A DNA stretch of 64,000 bases. Source: Candidatus Edwardsbacteria bacterium RifOxyA12_full_54_48. Its GTDB lineage: Bacteria; Edwardsbacteria; AC1; EtOH8. The stretch lies in contig MFFN01000004.1 in the NCBI GenBank assembly GCA_001777915.1, positions 489,744 through 553,743 of the forward strand. The letters run 5' to 3'. Made by a program: the position numbers and the translations under genes. Positions 49,937-59,625 of the stretch are shown piece by piece (position 1 is the first letter of the stretch; the number at the start of each line of letters is the position of its first letter). The notes under the pieces are model-generated. The model saw only the letters and a program-made list of their open reading frames with translations. It searched no databases and was not told where the DNA came from.

Positions 49937-50773
49937 ATGAATCCCAATATCTACCTACCGTACATTTCGGAGATCACCGACATCAAGCAGGAGACGCCGG
50001 ACACCCGCACCTATGATGTCAAAATAAAGAAGAAGGACGAGGCCAGGCTGTTCGTCTCCCGGCCGGGGCAGTTCGTGGAGGCCTCGGTGTTCGGGGCCGG
50101 AGAGGCGCCCTTCGGGCTGACCACCTCACCCCACGAGCCGGGGGTGATGACCTTCACGGTGCGGGCCTGCGGCAGGGTCACCAATGCCCTGGCCGAATTG
50201 AAGAAGGGCGACGAGATCGGCATCAAGGGGCCGCTGGGCAACAGCTTTCTGGACAAGATAGACTCCAGGGGCAAGGACGTGCTGGTGATCGGGGGCGGCA
50301 TAGGCCTTCCGCCGCTGCGCTCCATGATAGATCATATATTCAACCACCGCTTGGATTATCGCGATTTTACCATACTCTACGGAGCCCGGACCCCGGCCGA
50401 CCGGGTCTATAAATATCAGCTAAGCGACTGGGAAAAGAAGACCGACCTGAAGCTGATCCAGACGGTGGACGTGGCCGACAAGGAATGGACCGGAAACGTG
50501 GGAGTGGTCACCACCCTGTTCCCCAAATTGAAATTGGATATCCCCAACACCGTGGTCTACACCTGCGGGCCGCCCATCATGATCAAGTTCGTGATCATCG
50601 AACTTTTAAAGCTGGGCCTGCCGGAGAAACAGATCGTCTCCACCCTGGAGCGCTACATGAAGTGCGGGGTGGGCAAGTGCGGCCACTGCTGCATCGGGAA
50701 CAAGTATGTCTGCACCGAGGGGCCGGTGTTCGACTACACCGAGATCAAGGGGCTGGCCGAGGAGGCATTTTAA
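49937..50773 (+). CDS. FAD/NAD(P)-binding sulfhydrogenase gamma/AsrB-like subunit
   Basis: 278 residues. FAD domain (about 1-100) of the ferredoxin-NADP reductase family, NAD(P) domain with IGGGIGLPPLR (about 117-127) and a C-terminal [2Fe-2S] site, CGVGKCGHC then C in KYVC (about 239-259). With the beta subunit it forms an NAD(P)H-oxidising or -reducing input module. The pairing next to a group 4 hydrogenase suggests NAD(P)H-linked electron flow; that is inference. Confidence 0.9.
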   Translation: MNPNIYLPYISEITDIKQETPDTRTYDVKIKKKDEARLFVSRPGQFVEASVFGAGEAPFGLTTSPHEPGVMTFTVRACGRVTNALAELKKGDEIGIKGPLGNSFLDKIDSRGKDVLVIGGGIGLPPLRSMIDHIFNHRLDYRDFTILYGARTPADRVYKYQLSDWEKKTDLKLIQTVDVADKEWTGNVGVVTTLFPKLKLDIPNTVVYTCGPPIMIKFVIIELLKLGLPEKQIVSTLERYMKCGVGKCGHCCIGNKYVCTEGPVFDYTEIKGLAEEAF

Positions 50774-50867
50774 CGATCGGGATCACGATGGGCAATACAA
50801 TAGCGATACGATAGAGATGCAATGGTGATCTCAACGTATAACCATGGTATAATTTATCGAGGCAGCC

Positions 50868-51332
50868 ATGCCGGACCTGTTTGAATATCTTGGTTCTTTG
50901 AATAGCGACTCGCTGATGGTCGGGGTGGGAAATGTTCTGCGGGGCGACGACGGGTTCGGCCCGGAGCTGGTCAAGAACCTTTCCGGTAAGACAGAGATCA
51001 ATCTGCTGGACGGAGGGGAGACCCCGGAGGACCTTCTGGATCAGATCGTCCAAACGGCCCCGGCCAGATTGGTGATAGCCGATGCGGTGGCTCTGGGCGG
51101 GATGCCGGGCGATGCGGCTTTACTGGAATCGGACCAGCTGGGCAAGCGGATAGCGGTCTCCACCCACAACCTGTCGCTGCTGATGTTCATCAAGTATTTG
51201 AAGGAAAAACTGCCGGAGTTGGACATCAAGATACTGGGGGTTCAGCCCAGGAATATCGATTTCGGCAAGGGATTGAGCACCGAGGTCAGAAAGACCATAG
51301 ATAATCTGGCGGGGATAATTGCGGGACGTTAG
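50868..51332 (+). CDS. Hydrogenase maturation protease (HycI family)
   Basis: 154 residues, peptidase M52. Cleaves the C-terminal tail of the NiFe large subunit after nickel insertion. VGVGNVLRGDDGFGPEL (Asp about 28), a second acidic site in IADAV, and the His in VSTHNLSLLMFIKYL are the nickel-sensing residues. Its substrate is presumably the large subunit at 56360, whose end matches the HycE cleavage site. Confidence 0.93.
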   Translation: MPDLFEYLGSLNSDSLMVGVGNVLRGDDGFGPELVKNLSGKTEINLLDGGETPEDLLDQIVQTAPARLVIADAVALGGMPGDAALLESDQLGKRIAVSTHNLSLLMFIKYLKEKLPELDIKILGVQPRNIDFGKGLSTEVRKTIDNLAGIIAGR

Positions 51333-51344
51333 GATATTTTCACG

Positions 51345-51475
51345 CCAAGACACAGAGGCACTAAGGTTAATAAGAATTTCTTGGTCATCCTGAAGGCGGC
51401 ATCAAGTTTTACAATTGAAGGATGAATTATCGTCACCCGTTCGGCCTGTCGGGCGGACAGATTTCTCAGGGTGAC
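51345..51475. repeat. Oligo-repeat arm followed by a GTCACCC...GGGTGAC repeat
   Basis: CACGCCAAGACACAGAGGCACTAAGG (about 51344-51370) is a CACnAAG-type run; GTCACCCGTTCGGC... ends with CTCAGGGTGAC at 51475, pairing GTCACCC/GGGTGAC. Spacer between the protease and the first antiporter-like gene. Confidence 0.55.
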
Positions 51476-51558
51476 AAAGAGATTCTTCGGCTTGTTGGGC
51501 AGGGAGTCGGACTCAGAATGACGATCAAAAATATAAACCCATACTATTATAGAAGATT

Positions 51559-53010
51559 ATGTTAGGTTCCATACTTATCGTAATGCTGATACTGCCCTTT
51601 CTAGGGGCGTTGATAACCCAGTGGCTGCCGGAAAAGAAGCAGGATATCTTTGCCGCGGTGGTGGCCTCGCTGGTGACCATCCTTTCCCTGCTGGTGGTGC
51701 TGCTGGCCTACGGCCAAAGATTCTCCCTGCCGCTGATCAACTGGCCATGGCTGCCGGATGTTCCCGGGATCATGGGAGTTTTCATGGATCCGCTGTCCAT
51801 GGTGCTGCTGCTGGTGACCACCATCATCGGGTTGCTGGTCACCTTCTACTCCCGGGACTACCTGTCGCCGGAGAACAAGTTCCACCCGGTCAAGGACGGC
51901 AAGCGGCGCTTCTACCTGTGGCACCTGCTGTTCCTGGGGGCCATGGTCGGGGTCTCGGTGTCGGCCAATTTTCTTCAGCTGTTCATCTTTTGGGAGCTGA
52001 CCACCATCTGCTCCTGGGCCCTGATCTCCTATTACCACAACAAGGAATCGCTGGACGCCGGATTCGAGGCCCTGATCAAGACCTTCTTCGGCGGGATCTT
52101 CTTCCTGATCGCCCTGATCGTGCTGTTCGTCAACACCGGCAGTTTCGGCTTCGACGCCATCAATCTGCTGACCCCCCAGATGAAGACGGTGATCTTCATC
52201 CTGTTCCTGATAGCGGCCTGGGCCAAGTCCAGCCAGATAGTATTCTTCGCCTGGCTGCCCAACGCCATGGCGGCCCCCACCCCTGTTTCCTGCTACCTGC
52301 ACGCCGCGGCCATGGTCAAGGCCGGGGTCTATCTGATGGCTCGGGTGACCATCTCCACCGTGGGCTTCTCCTACGGGCTGGGCCTGCTGGTGGCGGTGTT
52401 CGCGGTGATGACCATGCTGGCCTCGTTGTTCCTGTTCTTCTTCCAGACCGACATCAAGAAATTCCTGGCCTATTCCACCATCGCCCACCTGGGGTACATC
52501 TTCCTGGGCCTCGGCCTGGGGGTGATGGGCTCGCACTACGGCTATCAGGGGGCCATCCTGCACATCATCTGCCACGCGCCGGCCAAGGCCCTGCTGTTCA
52601 TCTGCGTGGGGGCCATCGCCTACGCCACCGGCACCCGCAACATGGACGAGCTGGGCGGCCTGACCAAGGCCATGCCCCTGACCTCCATCGCCTTCATCAT
52701 CGGGACCCTGGGGGTCACCGGGATCGCCCCGCTGTCCTGCTACTGGTCCAAGCTCTTTTTGATGGAGGGCGTCATCGAGATCGGCGGCAAGACGGCGGTG
52801 TTTCTGATCATCCCCTTCGTGGCCGAGATCATCATCGCCTTCGCCTGGTATTTCTTCGTGGCCCACAAGGTGTTCTTCGGAGAACCTTCGGTCAAGGTGA
52901 ACGAGGCTATAAATATTCCCATGAACTCCAAGGTCATCCTGATCGTGCTGATGATCCTGACCGTGATCGCCCCGCTGGTGGGCCTGCCGCTTATCAAGCT
53001 GATAAGGTAG
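51559..53010 (+). CDS. Antiporter-like membrane subunit (HyfD/NuoL-MrpD type)
   Basis: 483 residues with about 14 TM helices, proton_antipo_M domain. The ion-channel residues are kept: FWELTTICSWAL (Glu about 138) and KSSQIVFFAWLPNAMAAPTPVSCYLHAAAMVKAG in outline (Lys about 217, HAAAMVKAG), and LTKAMPLTS later. Close in size to HyfD. Transfers ions coupled to hydrogenase redox in the inner membrane. Confidence 0.9.
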   Translation: MLGSILIVMLILPFLGALITQWLPEKKQDIFAAVVASLVTILSLLVVLLAYGQRFSLPLINWPWLPDVPGIMGVFMDPLSMVLLLVTTIIGLLVTFYSRDYLSPENKFHPVKDGKRRFYLWHLLFLGAMVGVSVSANFLQLFIFWELTTICSWALISYYHNKESLDAGFEALIKTFFGGIFFLIALIVLFVNTGSFGFDAINLLTPQMKTVIFILFLIAAWAKSSQIVFFAWLPNAMAAPTPVSCYLHAAAMVKAGVYLMARVTISTVGFSYGLGLLVAVFAVMTMLASLFLFFFQTDIKKFLAYSTIAHLGYIFLGLGLGVMGSHYGYQGAILHIICHAPAKALLFICVGAIAYATGTRNMDELGGLTKAMPLTSIAFIIGTLGVTGIAPLSCYWSKLFLMEGVIEIGGKTAVFLIIPFVAEIIIAFAWYFFVAHKVFFGEPSVKVNEAINIPMNSKVILIVLMILTVIAPLVGLPLIKLIR

Positions 53011-53044
53011 ACCCCTCCCTAACCCTCCCCCAATGGGAGAGGGG
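53011..53044. repeat. ACCCCTCCCT...GGGAGAGGGG repeat
   Basis: The hairpin of CCCCTCCC/GGGAGAGGGG type lies directly after the HyfD-like stop. Same family as 289-312 and 25138-25245. Confidence 0.5.
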
Positions 53045-53109
53045 AAAGGATCAAAAGGATAAAGGAATTCAAAAAAGCAATATATTGAAGCGATAAAAGA
53101 ACGTAAGTT

Positions 53110-55152
53110 ATGAATCTTCAAACCGTCATTCTGTTCTCCATGGCGACGCTGTTCCTGGGCGCTGCCGTAACCCTGCTGATGCCGTATTCCCGGCGGACCA
53201 TCGGCTGGATATCGTTATTCTTCCAGACCGTGGCCTCGCTGGGTTTTCTCTACACGGCCCTGCAGGTGCTGGCCAGCGGGACCTTCAACTTAGACAAGCC
53301 GGTGTTCCAGGTGGCCGGCCTGGGGGCTTCGTTCCTGCTGAAGGTGGACGTGCTGTCGGCCATCTTCCTGCTGGTGATCACCGTGGTCTCCTGGGCCGCC
53401 GGGCTGTACTCCATAGAATACATGAAGCATTACAAGGAATCGCTGGCCCGCTACTATCCGCTGCTGCTGCTGTTCCTGCTGGGCATGTACGGGGTGGTGG
53501 TGGTGCGCGACCTGTTCTTCTTCATCGTCTTTTGGGAATTCATGACCCTGACCTCATATGCCCTGGTGGTCTACGAATGGGGCAACAAGACCAACGTCAA
53601 CGCCGGGTTCAAGTACTTTCTGATGACCCATATCGGAACCGCCGGGATCATCATCGCCGCCAACACCCTCTACCACTACAGCCAGTCCTTCGACTTCAAC
53701 GCCCTGGGCCCGGTGATGGGCCTGCTGATGAGCGACAACCCGGTCCTGCTGCATACCCTGCTGCTGCTGTTCTTCGTCGGCTTCGCCACCAAGGCCGGCA
53801 TCTTCCCCTTCGGCGACTGGCTGCCCGACGCCCACCCGGCGGCGCCCTCCCCGATATCGGCCATTTTGTCCGGGGTGATGATCAAGATGGGCATCTACGG
53901 GATACTCCGCATCTTTCTGGGGATGCTGCCGGTCTCGCACTTCTCCTACACTTGGGGCATCATCATGGTCTGCTTCGGCACGGTGTCGCTGTTCATTGGC
54001 ACCCTGACCGCCCTGTTCCAGAAGGACGCCAAGCGGCTGTTGGCCTTTTCCTCCATCGGGCAGGTTGGCTATATCCTGCTGGCGGTCGGTGCCGGCCTGG
54101 CCCTGCTGCCCATCAGCCCGGCCATGGCCACCATCGCACTGATGGCTGGGATATATCACATCATCAACCATGCCTCCATAAAGACCATGCTCTTTTTGTC
54201 GGCCGGCTCATTGCAGTATAAGACCGGGCATCGCGACCTGGACCGGCTGGGCGGCCTGGGCAAATACATGCCGCATACCGCGGCGGCCGCCCTGGTGGCC
54301 GGCCTGGCCGTGGCCGGCATACCGCCGCTGAACGGCTTCGCCTCCAAGTGGTTCATCTACCAGGCCACCCTGAACAGCGGCTTTGCCGTGCCGCTTATCT
54401 TGGTATGCGGCCTGGTGGCCCTGTTCACCAGCCTGATAACGCTGTCCATGATGGTCAAATACCTGGGGATGAGCTTTTTGGGCCAGCGCCTGCCGGAGAA
54501 TGCCCAGGTAGGGTCGGACGTCCCGGGGACGATGAGAAGCGCCCAGTATCTGCTGATGGCGGTGATGTTCCTGGAGGGGCTGCTGGTGGTGCCCATCGCC
54601 AGGGTGATCTACCGGGCGGTGTCCGGTTTCCAGACGCCCTCATACTGGCCGCAGTTCTCCTCGCTTATCAACACCAGCCAGTGGGGCCTGGCCCTCAACT
54701 TCGGCGAAGGGCTGGTGGGCTTCTACAAACCGCTGTTCGTGCTGCTGGCTCTGGCCGTCCTGACGATGATCGCTTGGGTGATCTGGAAATCGGGCGGCGC
54801 CAAGCAGACGGTATCCAACCTGTGGTATTCCGGCGAGGTGCAGAGCCCGGAGGCGGTGCGCTATTATTCGGGCAGCTATTTCAAGACATTCAAGCAGCAT
54901 TTCAACATCCGGTTCGGCAAGTACAGCCAGGAGGGGGTCTATCCCCATTGGAAACTGCCCAAGATCCACAAATCGTTCAAGCTCAAGCACCTTTTGGATG
55001 TGGACGATTGGTTGTATCGACCGCTGGTCTACGTCGGACACAAGGTGCTGGAAGTATTCGCCGGGACCCACAGCGGCTTCCCGCAGTGGTATCTGCTGTG
55101 GATGGTGGTGGGGGCGGCGGTGGCGCTGTTCATCATGTTCATGGTGGGATGA
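53110..55152 (+). CDS. Antiporter-like membrane subunit (HyfB/HycC type)
   Basis: 680 residues, 16 or so TM helices. Same antiporter domain with FFIVFWEFMTLTSYAL (Glu), KAGIFPFGDWLPDAHPAAPSPISAILSGVMIKMGIY (Lys and His-bearing helix), LGGLGKYMPHTAA, and the extra C-terminal part (after about 470) typical of HyfB. It has the longest form among the three antiporter-like subunits here. Confidence 0.9.
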   Translation: MNLQTVILFSMATLFLGAAVTLLMPYSRRTIGWISLFFQTVASLGFLYTALQVLASGTFNLDKPVFQVAGLGASFLLKVDVLSAIFLLVITVVSWAAGLYSIEYMKHYKESLARYYPLLLLFLLGMYGVVVVRDLFFFIVFWEFMTLTSYALVVYEWGNKTNVNAGFKYFLMTHIGTAGIIIAANTLYHYSQSFDFNALGPVMGLLMSDNPVLLHTLLLLFFVGFATKAGIFPFGDWLPDAHPAAPSPISAILSGVMIKMGIYGILRIFLGMLPVSHFSYTWGIIMVCFGTVSLFIGTLTALFQKDAKRLLAFSSIGQVGYILLAVGAGLALLPISPAMATIALMAGIYHIINHASIKTMLFLSAGSLQYKTGHRDLDRLGGLGKYMPHTAAAALVAGLAVAGIPPLNGFASKWFIYQATLNSGFAVPLILVCGLVALFTSLITLSMMVKYLGMSFLGQRLPENAQVGSDVPGTMRSAQYLLMAVMFLEGLLVVPIARVIYRAVSGFQTPSYWPQFSSLINTSQWGLALNFGEGLVGFYKPLFVLLALAVLTMIAWVIWKSGGAKQTVSNLWYSGEVQSPEAVRYYSGSYFKTFKQHFNIRFGKYSQEGVYPHWKLPKIHKSFKLKHLLDVDDWLYRPLVYVGHKVLEVFAGTHSGFPQWYLLWMVVGAAVALFIMFMVG

Positions 55153-55230
55153 CCATTATTCAGCGAGGATATAGGTCCTGTTTTAAAAGTTTAAGAAGTT
55201 GAAAAGGTTTAAATGTTTAAAGCGTTCAAT

Positions 55231-55854
55231 ATGAATAAAATAGCTGCAACGATTCTTTTGTTTGGCCTCTGCGGAGCGGCCCAGGCCCAGTTTCAGAGCG
55301 ACGACGAGGTGGTGGCCGCGGCCCTGAATCAAAAAAAGTTCAGCCAAAATCTTGGCAGGCACCATATCTCCCTGGGGCTATTGGGATATTTCAAATCCAC
55401 CAGCGGTGATTTTGAGTTGCCGGGATTCGACCTAAGCCAGGGAACAGGCCAATTCCTAAACTACAGATACTCGTTCGATAAAAACATTGATTTGGCGGTG
55501 GATGTCCGGGCCTGGGGTAGCGAAAAAGAAGTGTCCGGGATTAGCGGGGAAATTGTTGCTGGGGGTGTGGGGGTTGGTTTAAGGTTAAACTCAAGTAATA
55601 TTGGAGAAAGAATATTTCCCTATATTCAAGTAAATGCTTATTCAACAACCGAAGAATGGAAATTAGGCCCATTTTCAGGGAGGAATGAAGATCCCGAGAT
55701 AGGCTTTGGAGTAAATGGAGGCTTTGAAATAAAGCTTGGAAAACTAATTTCCATACCACTCGAGGCAAACTATCTTTACGGGAAACCGCTGGACGATGTC
55801 TCCGGTTACGGTTTTACCACCGGCGTCAGTTTTAACTGGGGGGATGTTAACTAA
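55231..55854 (+). CDS. Outer-membrane beta-barrel protein within the hydrogenase cluster
   Basis: 207 residues from the ATG at 55231 (18 nt after an alternative ATG): signal peptide KIAATILLFGLCGAAQAQ, then an eight-strand-like barrel (HHISLGLLGYFKS, LNYRYSFDKNIDLAVDV, GVGVGLRL, FTTGVSFNWGDVN end). OmpA/porin-like family member of unknown function. It is preceded by TTTAAGAAGTTGAAAAGG (about 55190-55207), the same words that precede the four-helix gene at 55928. Not a hydrogenase subunit. Confidence 0.75.
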   Translation: MNKIAATILLFGLCGAAQAQFQSDDEVVAAALNQKKFSQNLGRHHISLGLLGYFKSTSGDFELPGFDLSQGTGQFLNYRYSFDKNIDLAVDVRAWGSEKEVSGISGEIVAGGVGVGLRLNSSNIGERIFPYIQVNAYSTTEEWKLGPFSGRNEDPEIGFGVNGGFEIKLGKLISIPLEANYLYGKPLDDVSGYGFTTGVSFNWGDVN

Positions 55855-55927
55855 GCTGGCAGATATCTGGCTCGGTTTAAAATGTTAAAGAAGTTGAAAA
55901 GGTTCACAAGTTGCAGTTGTTTTTAGT

Positions 55928-56338
55928 ATGACCGTAAAACGGTTTGAAGAGTTGAAGGTATGGCAGCAAGCTAAAGAACTGGCCAATTTGGTTTATGATT
56001 TTACCAACAATTCGAACTTTGGCAGGGATAGAATACTCGCCGATCAGACCAGACGAGCTGCGGTCTCAATTATGGCCAACATTGCAGAGGGATTTGAGAG
56101 GGGAAGCAACAAGGAGTTCATACAGTTTTTATTTATTGCCAAAGGGTCCTGCGGCGAATTGCGCAGCCACCTGATATTTGCCAACGAAAGAAAATATATC
56201 CACCAAGATAATTTTGTGCGTGCTGTTGAAATGGCTGCCGGCATTTCCACTATGTTATTCAAATTCATTACATATTTACAAAAGGTCAATGTTAAATCAA
56301 AGAGAAGCCAAACCTCTTTAACCAATTCAACAAAGTAA
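55928..56338 (+). CDS. Four-helix-bundle (23S rRNA IVP-type) protein, copy 1
   Basis: 136 residues. VKRFEELKVWQQAKELANLVYDFT..., RDRILADQTRRAAVSIMANIAEGFERGSNKEFIQFLFIAKGSCGELRSHL: the diagnostic pattern of the intervening-sequence protein family (IVP), related to the RNA/RT-binding Avd of diversity-generating retroelements. It forms a ring-like bundle in relatives and binds nucleic acids. It is AT-rich and placed between hydrogenase genes. TTAAAGAAGTT (55885) and AACTTCTTCAA (56337) flank it in inverted orientation. Confidence 0.9.
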   Translation: MTVKRFEELKVWQQAKELANLVYDFTNNSNFGRDRILADQTRRAAVSIMANIAEGFERGSNKEFIQFLFIAKGSCGELRSHLIFANERKYIHQDNFVRAVEMAAGISTMLFKFITYLQKVNVKSKRSQTSLTNSTK

Positions 56339-56359
56339 CTTCTTCAATTTAAGAGAGAT

Positions 56360-58042
56360 ATGACCAAACAGGATATTCTCAGCTTACTGAAAGCTAAACT
56401 GGGCGCCGGGTTCATCGGATCCACCGAGCCGATCCACGATCAGCTGTGGGTGGAGGTCAAGCCGGAGGCGGTGGTTCAGGCGGTGGAGATACTTCACCGC
56501 CAGACGGTCGCCAGGTACCTGGTCAGCGTCGGCTCCGACGAACGGGACATCAAGAAACGCTTTGCGGTCTACCACCTGTTCACCTTCGACAAGGACCACT
56601 TCTTCGTCACCTTAGACGTGACGGCCGATCCCCATACGCCCCAAGTGCCCTCCATCACCAACGTCATCACCGGGGCCAACTGGTCGGAGCGCGAGATCCG
56701 GGACCTGCTGGGGGTACAGTTCCCCGGCCATCCCGATCCCCGAAGGCTGATACTGGCCGACGACTGGCCGGCCGAGGTCTACCCCCTGCGCAAGGAGTTC
56801 GATTACAGCCAGAAGCCGGAGTCCCATCCCGAGCAGGCCTACAAGTTCAAGGACAATCCTCCGGGGACCACGGTGGTGGCCATGGGGCCCTATTTCCCGG
56901 TGTTCGAGGAGGCCACCTATTTTAGGCTCTATGTGGAAGGCGAGAAGGTGGTGGACGTCGACTACCGCGGGTTCTACGCCCACCGAGGTATCGAAAAACT
57001 GGGCGACCAGACCCTGACCTACAACCAGATTCCGTTCATGGCCGAGCGGATCTGCGGCATCTGCGGCTTCGTGCACAACGTCTCCTTCTGCAAGCTGGTG
57101 GAGCATGCCGCCGACATCAAGGTGCCGCGGCGGGCCGACTACATCCGGACCATCATGCTGGAGCTGGAGCGCATCCATTCCCACGCCCTGTGGCTGGGGG
57201 TGGCCGGGCACATCATCGGCTTCGATACCGTGCTGATGCAGACCTGGCGGATGCGGGAGCCCATCATGTGGCTGTGCGAGAAGATCACCGGGAACCGCAA
57301 GACCTACGGCATGAACCTGATCGGCGGGGTGCGGCGCGACATTCCCCGGGCCCTGGTGCCCGAGATCCGCACCAAGATCAACAACATGGAGAAGGAATGG
57401 CTGGCGGTGCTGGATGCGGTCAAGGACGACACCACCCTGCGGATGCGCTTGGAGAAGGTGGGGATCCTCAACAAGGAGGGCTGCCACGAGTGGGCGGCGG
57501 TGGGCCCGGTGGCCCGGGCGGCCGACCTGGACATGGATGCCCGCAAGGACCATCCTTACTGCGCCTATGATGCCATTGATTTCAAGGTGATCACCGCCGA
57601 CAGCAACGACGTCTGGGGCCGGACGGTGGTCCGGATCCTGGAGACCCTGGAGTCGTTCAAGATAGTCAAGCAATCGCTGAATGCTTTAATGGAACTGCCG
57701 GAGGGCGACATCATCACCGAGATCCGGGAGGAGATCCCGGCCGGACGCATCGCCATTTCGGCGGTGGAGGCCCCCCGGGGCGAGGATGTCCACTTTCTGC
57801 TGACCGGCGGCAACAACCGGCCGGTGCGCTGGAGGGTGCGCTGCCCCACCTACCCCAACCTGCCGACCATCCCGGACATGGTCCGGGGCGAGCAGGTGGC
57901 CGACGTGCCGATCATCGTGGGCTCCATCGATCCCTGCTTCTCCTGCACCGAGCGGATGGAGGTGGTGGACGTCAATTCCGGGGATATCAGGATCTACGGC
58001 CAGGAGGAACTGTCGAAGTGGACGACCAAGCGCAAGTCTTGA
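56360..58042 (+). CDS. Group 4 [NiFe]-hydrogenase large subunit (HycE/HyfG type)
   Basis: 560 residues, NuoC-like N-terminal domain (about 1-165) fused to the catalytic NuoD-like part. Nickel ligands: RICGICGFVHN (C232, C235) and DPCFSCTER (C526, C529). After Arg532 come 28 residues starting MEVVDV, matching the HycI cleavage point of HycE. Complex I NuoD lacks these cysteines, so it is a hydrogenase that uses or makes H2. It starts 22 bp after the four-helix gene. Electron partner: HyfH-like ferredoxin at 59671. No small subunit in the window. Confidence 0.96.
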   Translation: MTKQDILSLLKAKLGAGFIGSTEPIHDQLWVEVKPEAVVQAVEILHRQTVARYLVSVGSDERDIKKRFAVYHLFTFDKDHFFVTLDVTADPHTPQVPSITNVITGANWSEREIRDLLGVQFPGHPDPRRLILADDWPAEVYPLRKEFDYSQKPESHPEQAYKFKDNPPGTTVVAMGPYFPVFEEATYFRLYVEGEKVVDVDYRGFYAHRGIEKLGDQTLTYNQIPFMAERICGICGFVHNVSFCKLVEHAADIKVPRRADYIRTIMLELERIHSHALWLGVAGHIIGFDTVLMQTWRMREPIMWLCEKITGNRKTYGMNLIGGVRRDIPRALVPEIRTKINNMEKEWLAVLDAVKDDTTLRMRLEKVGILNKEGCHEWAAVGPVARAADLDMDARKDHPYCAYDAIDFKVITADSNDVWGRTVVRILETLESFKIVKQSLNALMELPEGDIITEIREEIPAGRIAISAVEAPRGEDVHFLLTGGNNRPVRWRVRCPTYPNLPTIPDMVRGEQVADVPIIVGSIDPCFSCTERMEVVDVNSGDIRIYGQEELSKWTTKRKS

Positions 58043-58271
58043 TGGAAAGGCCCGGCAGGGAGTAGGGCTGACGATTGAGGAGCGACAATAAAGCAAGGCG
58101 ATGATGGAAACGATGGAGAAGCAATGCAGGGAGGCGGGCAACGATAAACGTTAGATCGTTGCTGGCCTCAAAAAGCAGACTTCTCCAACATCGTGAGGCC
58201 TTTTGAATGACACCTCGGACAAAGAGGCATATGAAAATAGAAATTTCACTAAAAAATAAGTAAATAGCGTT

Positions 58272-59171
58272 ATGCAGTCATTAGTAAAAATGATCACAAT
58301 GGTGGCGCTGCTGCTGTTCATCTCCCCGCTGCTGGAAGGCATCCTGCGCAAGTTCAAGGCCCTGGTGCATTCCCGGATCGGGCCGCCTCTGCTGCAGCCT
58401 TATTGGGACACCCTCAAGCTGCTGGGCAAGGACAATGTCCGTTCGGTCCATTCCATGCTGGGGCCCCTGCCGGCCTACCTGAGCCTGGCCGCCGTCCTGC
58501 TGGCCGGACTGCTGGTGCCGGTGGGCGGGACTTCGGCCTTTGCCGGCGGCGACATGATCCTGTTCCTTTACATGATCGGCTTCGCCTCGGTCTGCGTGAT
58601 GCTGGCCGGGATGGACTCCGGCTCGCCCTACGCCTTTCTGGGCATCGCCCGGGAGATGATGACCTCCCTGACCGTGGAGCCGGTGCTGTTCATCGCCCTG
58701 ATCACGGCGGCCTTGAAGACCCACAGCTTCCGCTTCTCGGACATGGCCTTCTACCAGCAGTCCTCCGGCACCTCGCTCTCCATGATCATCTCCGGCATCG
58801 CCCTGTTGTTGGGCATCCAGGCCCAGCTGTCAAAACTGCCGTTCGACATCCCCGAGGCCGAGGGCGAGCTGATGGGCGGGCCGTTCATCGAGATCTCCGG
58901 GCCGACCTTCGCCCTGTACCGCTGGGGCTTTATCATCAAGCAGCTGATATTCTCCCTGATCCTGGTGCAGATATTCTTCCCCTGGACCTTCGGCCTCTCC
59001 GGCCCGTGGGCGGTGCTGGCGCAGGCGGCCAAGATATTGGTGGTGGTCTTGCTGGTCGGGCTGGTGGACGTGGTCAATCCCCGTCTGCGGATAGACCAGG
59101 CCATCGTCTATTATTTCGGCGTGGTGCTGACGGCTTTGGTGGGACTGGTGTTCGCTTTAGTAGGAGCGTAA
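58272..59171 (+). CDS. HyfC/HycD-type membrane subunit (NuoH-like)
   Basis: 299 residues, about eight TM helices. LVHSRIGPPLLQPYWDTLKLLGKDN, SKLPFDIPEAEGELMGGPFIEISGPTFALYRWG, family signatures of the NuoH/HycD quinone-site subunit in hydrogenases. Links the peripheral arm to the antiporter arm. Confidence 0.94.
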   Translation: MQSLVKMITMVALLLFISPLLEGILRKFKALVHSRIGPPLLQPYWDTLKLLGKDNVRSVHSMLGPLPAYLSLAAVLLAGLLVPVGGTSAFAGGDMILFLYMIGFASVCVMLAGMDSGSPYAFLGIAREMMTSLTVEPVLFIALITAALKTHSFRFSDMAFYQQSSGTSLSMIISGIALLLGIQAQLSKLPFDIPEAEGELMGGPFIEISGPTFALYRWGFIIKQLIFSLILVQIFFPWTFGLSGPWAVLAQAAKILVVVLLVGLVDVVNPRLRIDQAIVYYFGVVLTALVGLVFALVGA

Positions 59172-59226
59172 TAAGAGTTTTAAGTTTACGGTTTGGTAGT
59201 TTACAGTAATCATAAGAAATGTTTAC

Positions 59227-59625
59227 ATGGCTACGTTTAAGAAGTTTGAAGATATCACTGCTTGGCAGAAAGCAAGGGAATTGACCAGATTGGTTTATGA
59301 AATTACCAAGAATGGAAATTTTTCCAAGGATTTTGGTTTACGAGATCAAATAAGAAGAGCCTCTGTTTCAATTATGTCAAATATTGCGGAGGGGTTTGAC
59401 CGTGGCGGCAGGAAAGAGTTTATTCAGTATTTATCGATAGCTAAAGGATCTGTGGGCGAGGTCAAGAGTCAGCTATATACAGCACTGGATCAAAAGTATA
59501 TTGCGGAAAATGTATTTAACGAAGCCTATCCGCTGGCAGAAGAAATAAATCGTTTGATTTTTAGCCTAATTAAATACCTTGGCAATACTGATATTAAGGG
59601 TTTAAAGTATAAAGCTATCCAATAG
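59227..59625 (+). CDS. Four-helix-bundle (23S rRNA IVP-type) protein, copy 2
   Basis: 132 residues, clearly paralogous to copy 1: FKKFEDITAWQKARELTRLVYEIT, RDQIRRASVSIMSNIAEGFDRGGRKEFIQYLSIAKGSVGEVKSQL. Flanked by GTTTAC words: AGTTTACAGT (59198) and ATGTTTACA (59219) upstream, ACTGTAAAC and TGTAAACAT (59641-59651) downstream, in inverted sense. AT-rich. It interrupts the spacer between the HyfC and HyfH genes, as copy 1 does between two others. Confidence 0.9.
   Translation: MATFKKFEDITAWQKARELTRLVYEITKNGNFSKDFGLRDQIRRASVSIMSNIAEGFDRGGRKEFIQYLSIAKGSVGEVKSQLYTALDQKYIAENVFNEAYPLAEEINRLIFSLIKYLGNTDIKGLKYKAIQ

Noticed and set aside
51601-53121. 506-codon antisense frame over the HyfD-like gene
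   Set aside because: Low-complexity His/Gln/Gly/Glu translation typical of the antisense of a membrane-protein gene; the plus-strand gene is clearly real.
56360-58042. Respiratory complex I (NuoCD) interpretation
   Set aside because: The nickel-binding CxxC pairs and HycI-type cleavage tail are present, which NuoCD lacks, and HycI is encoded nearby.
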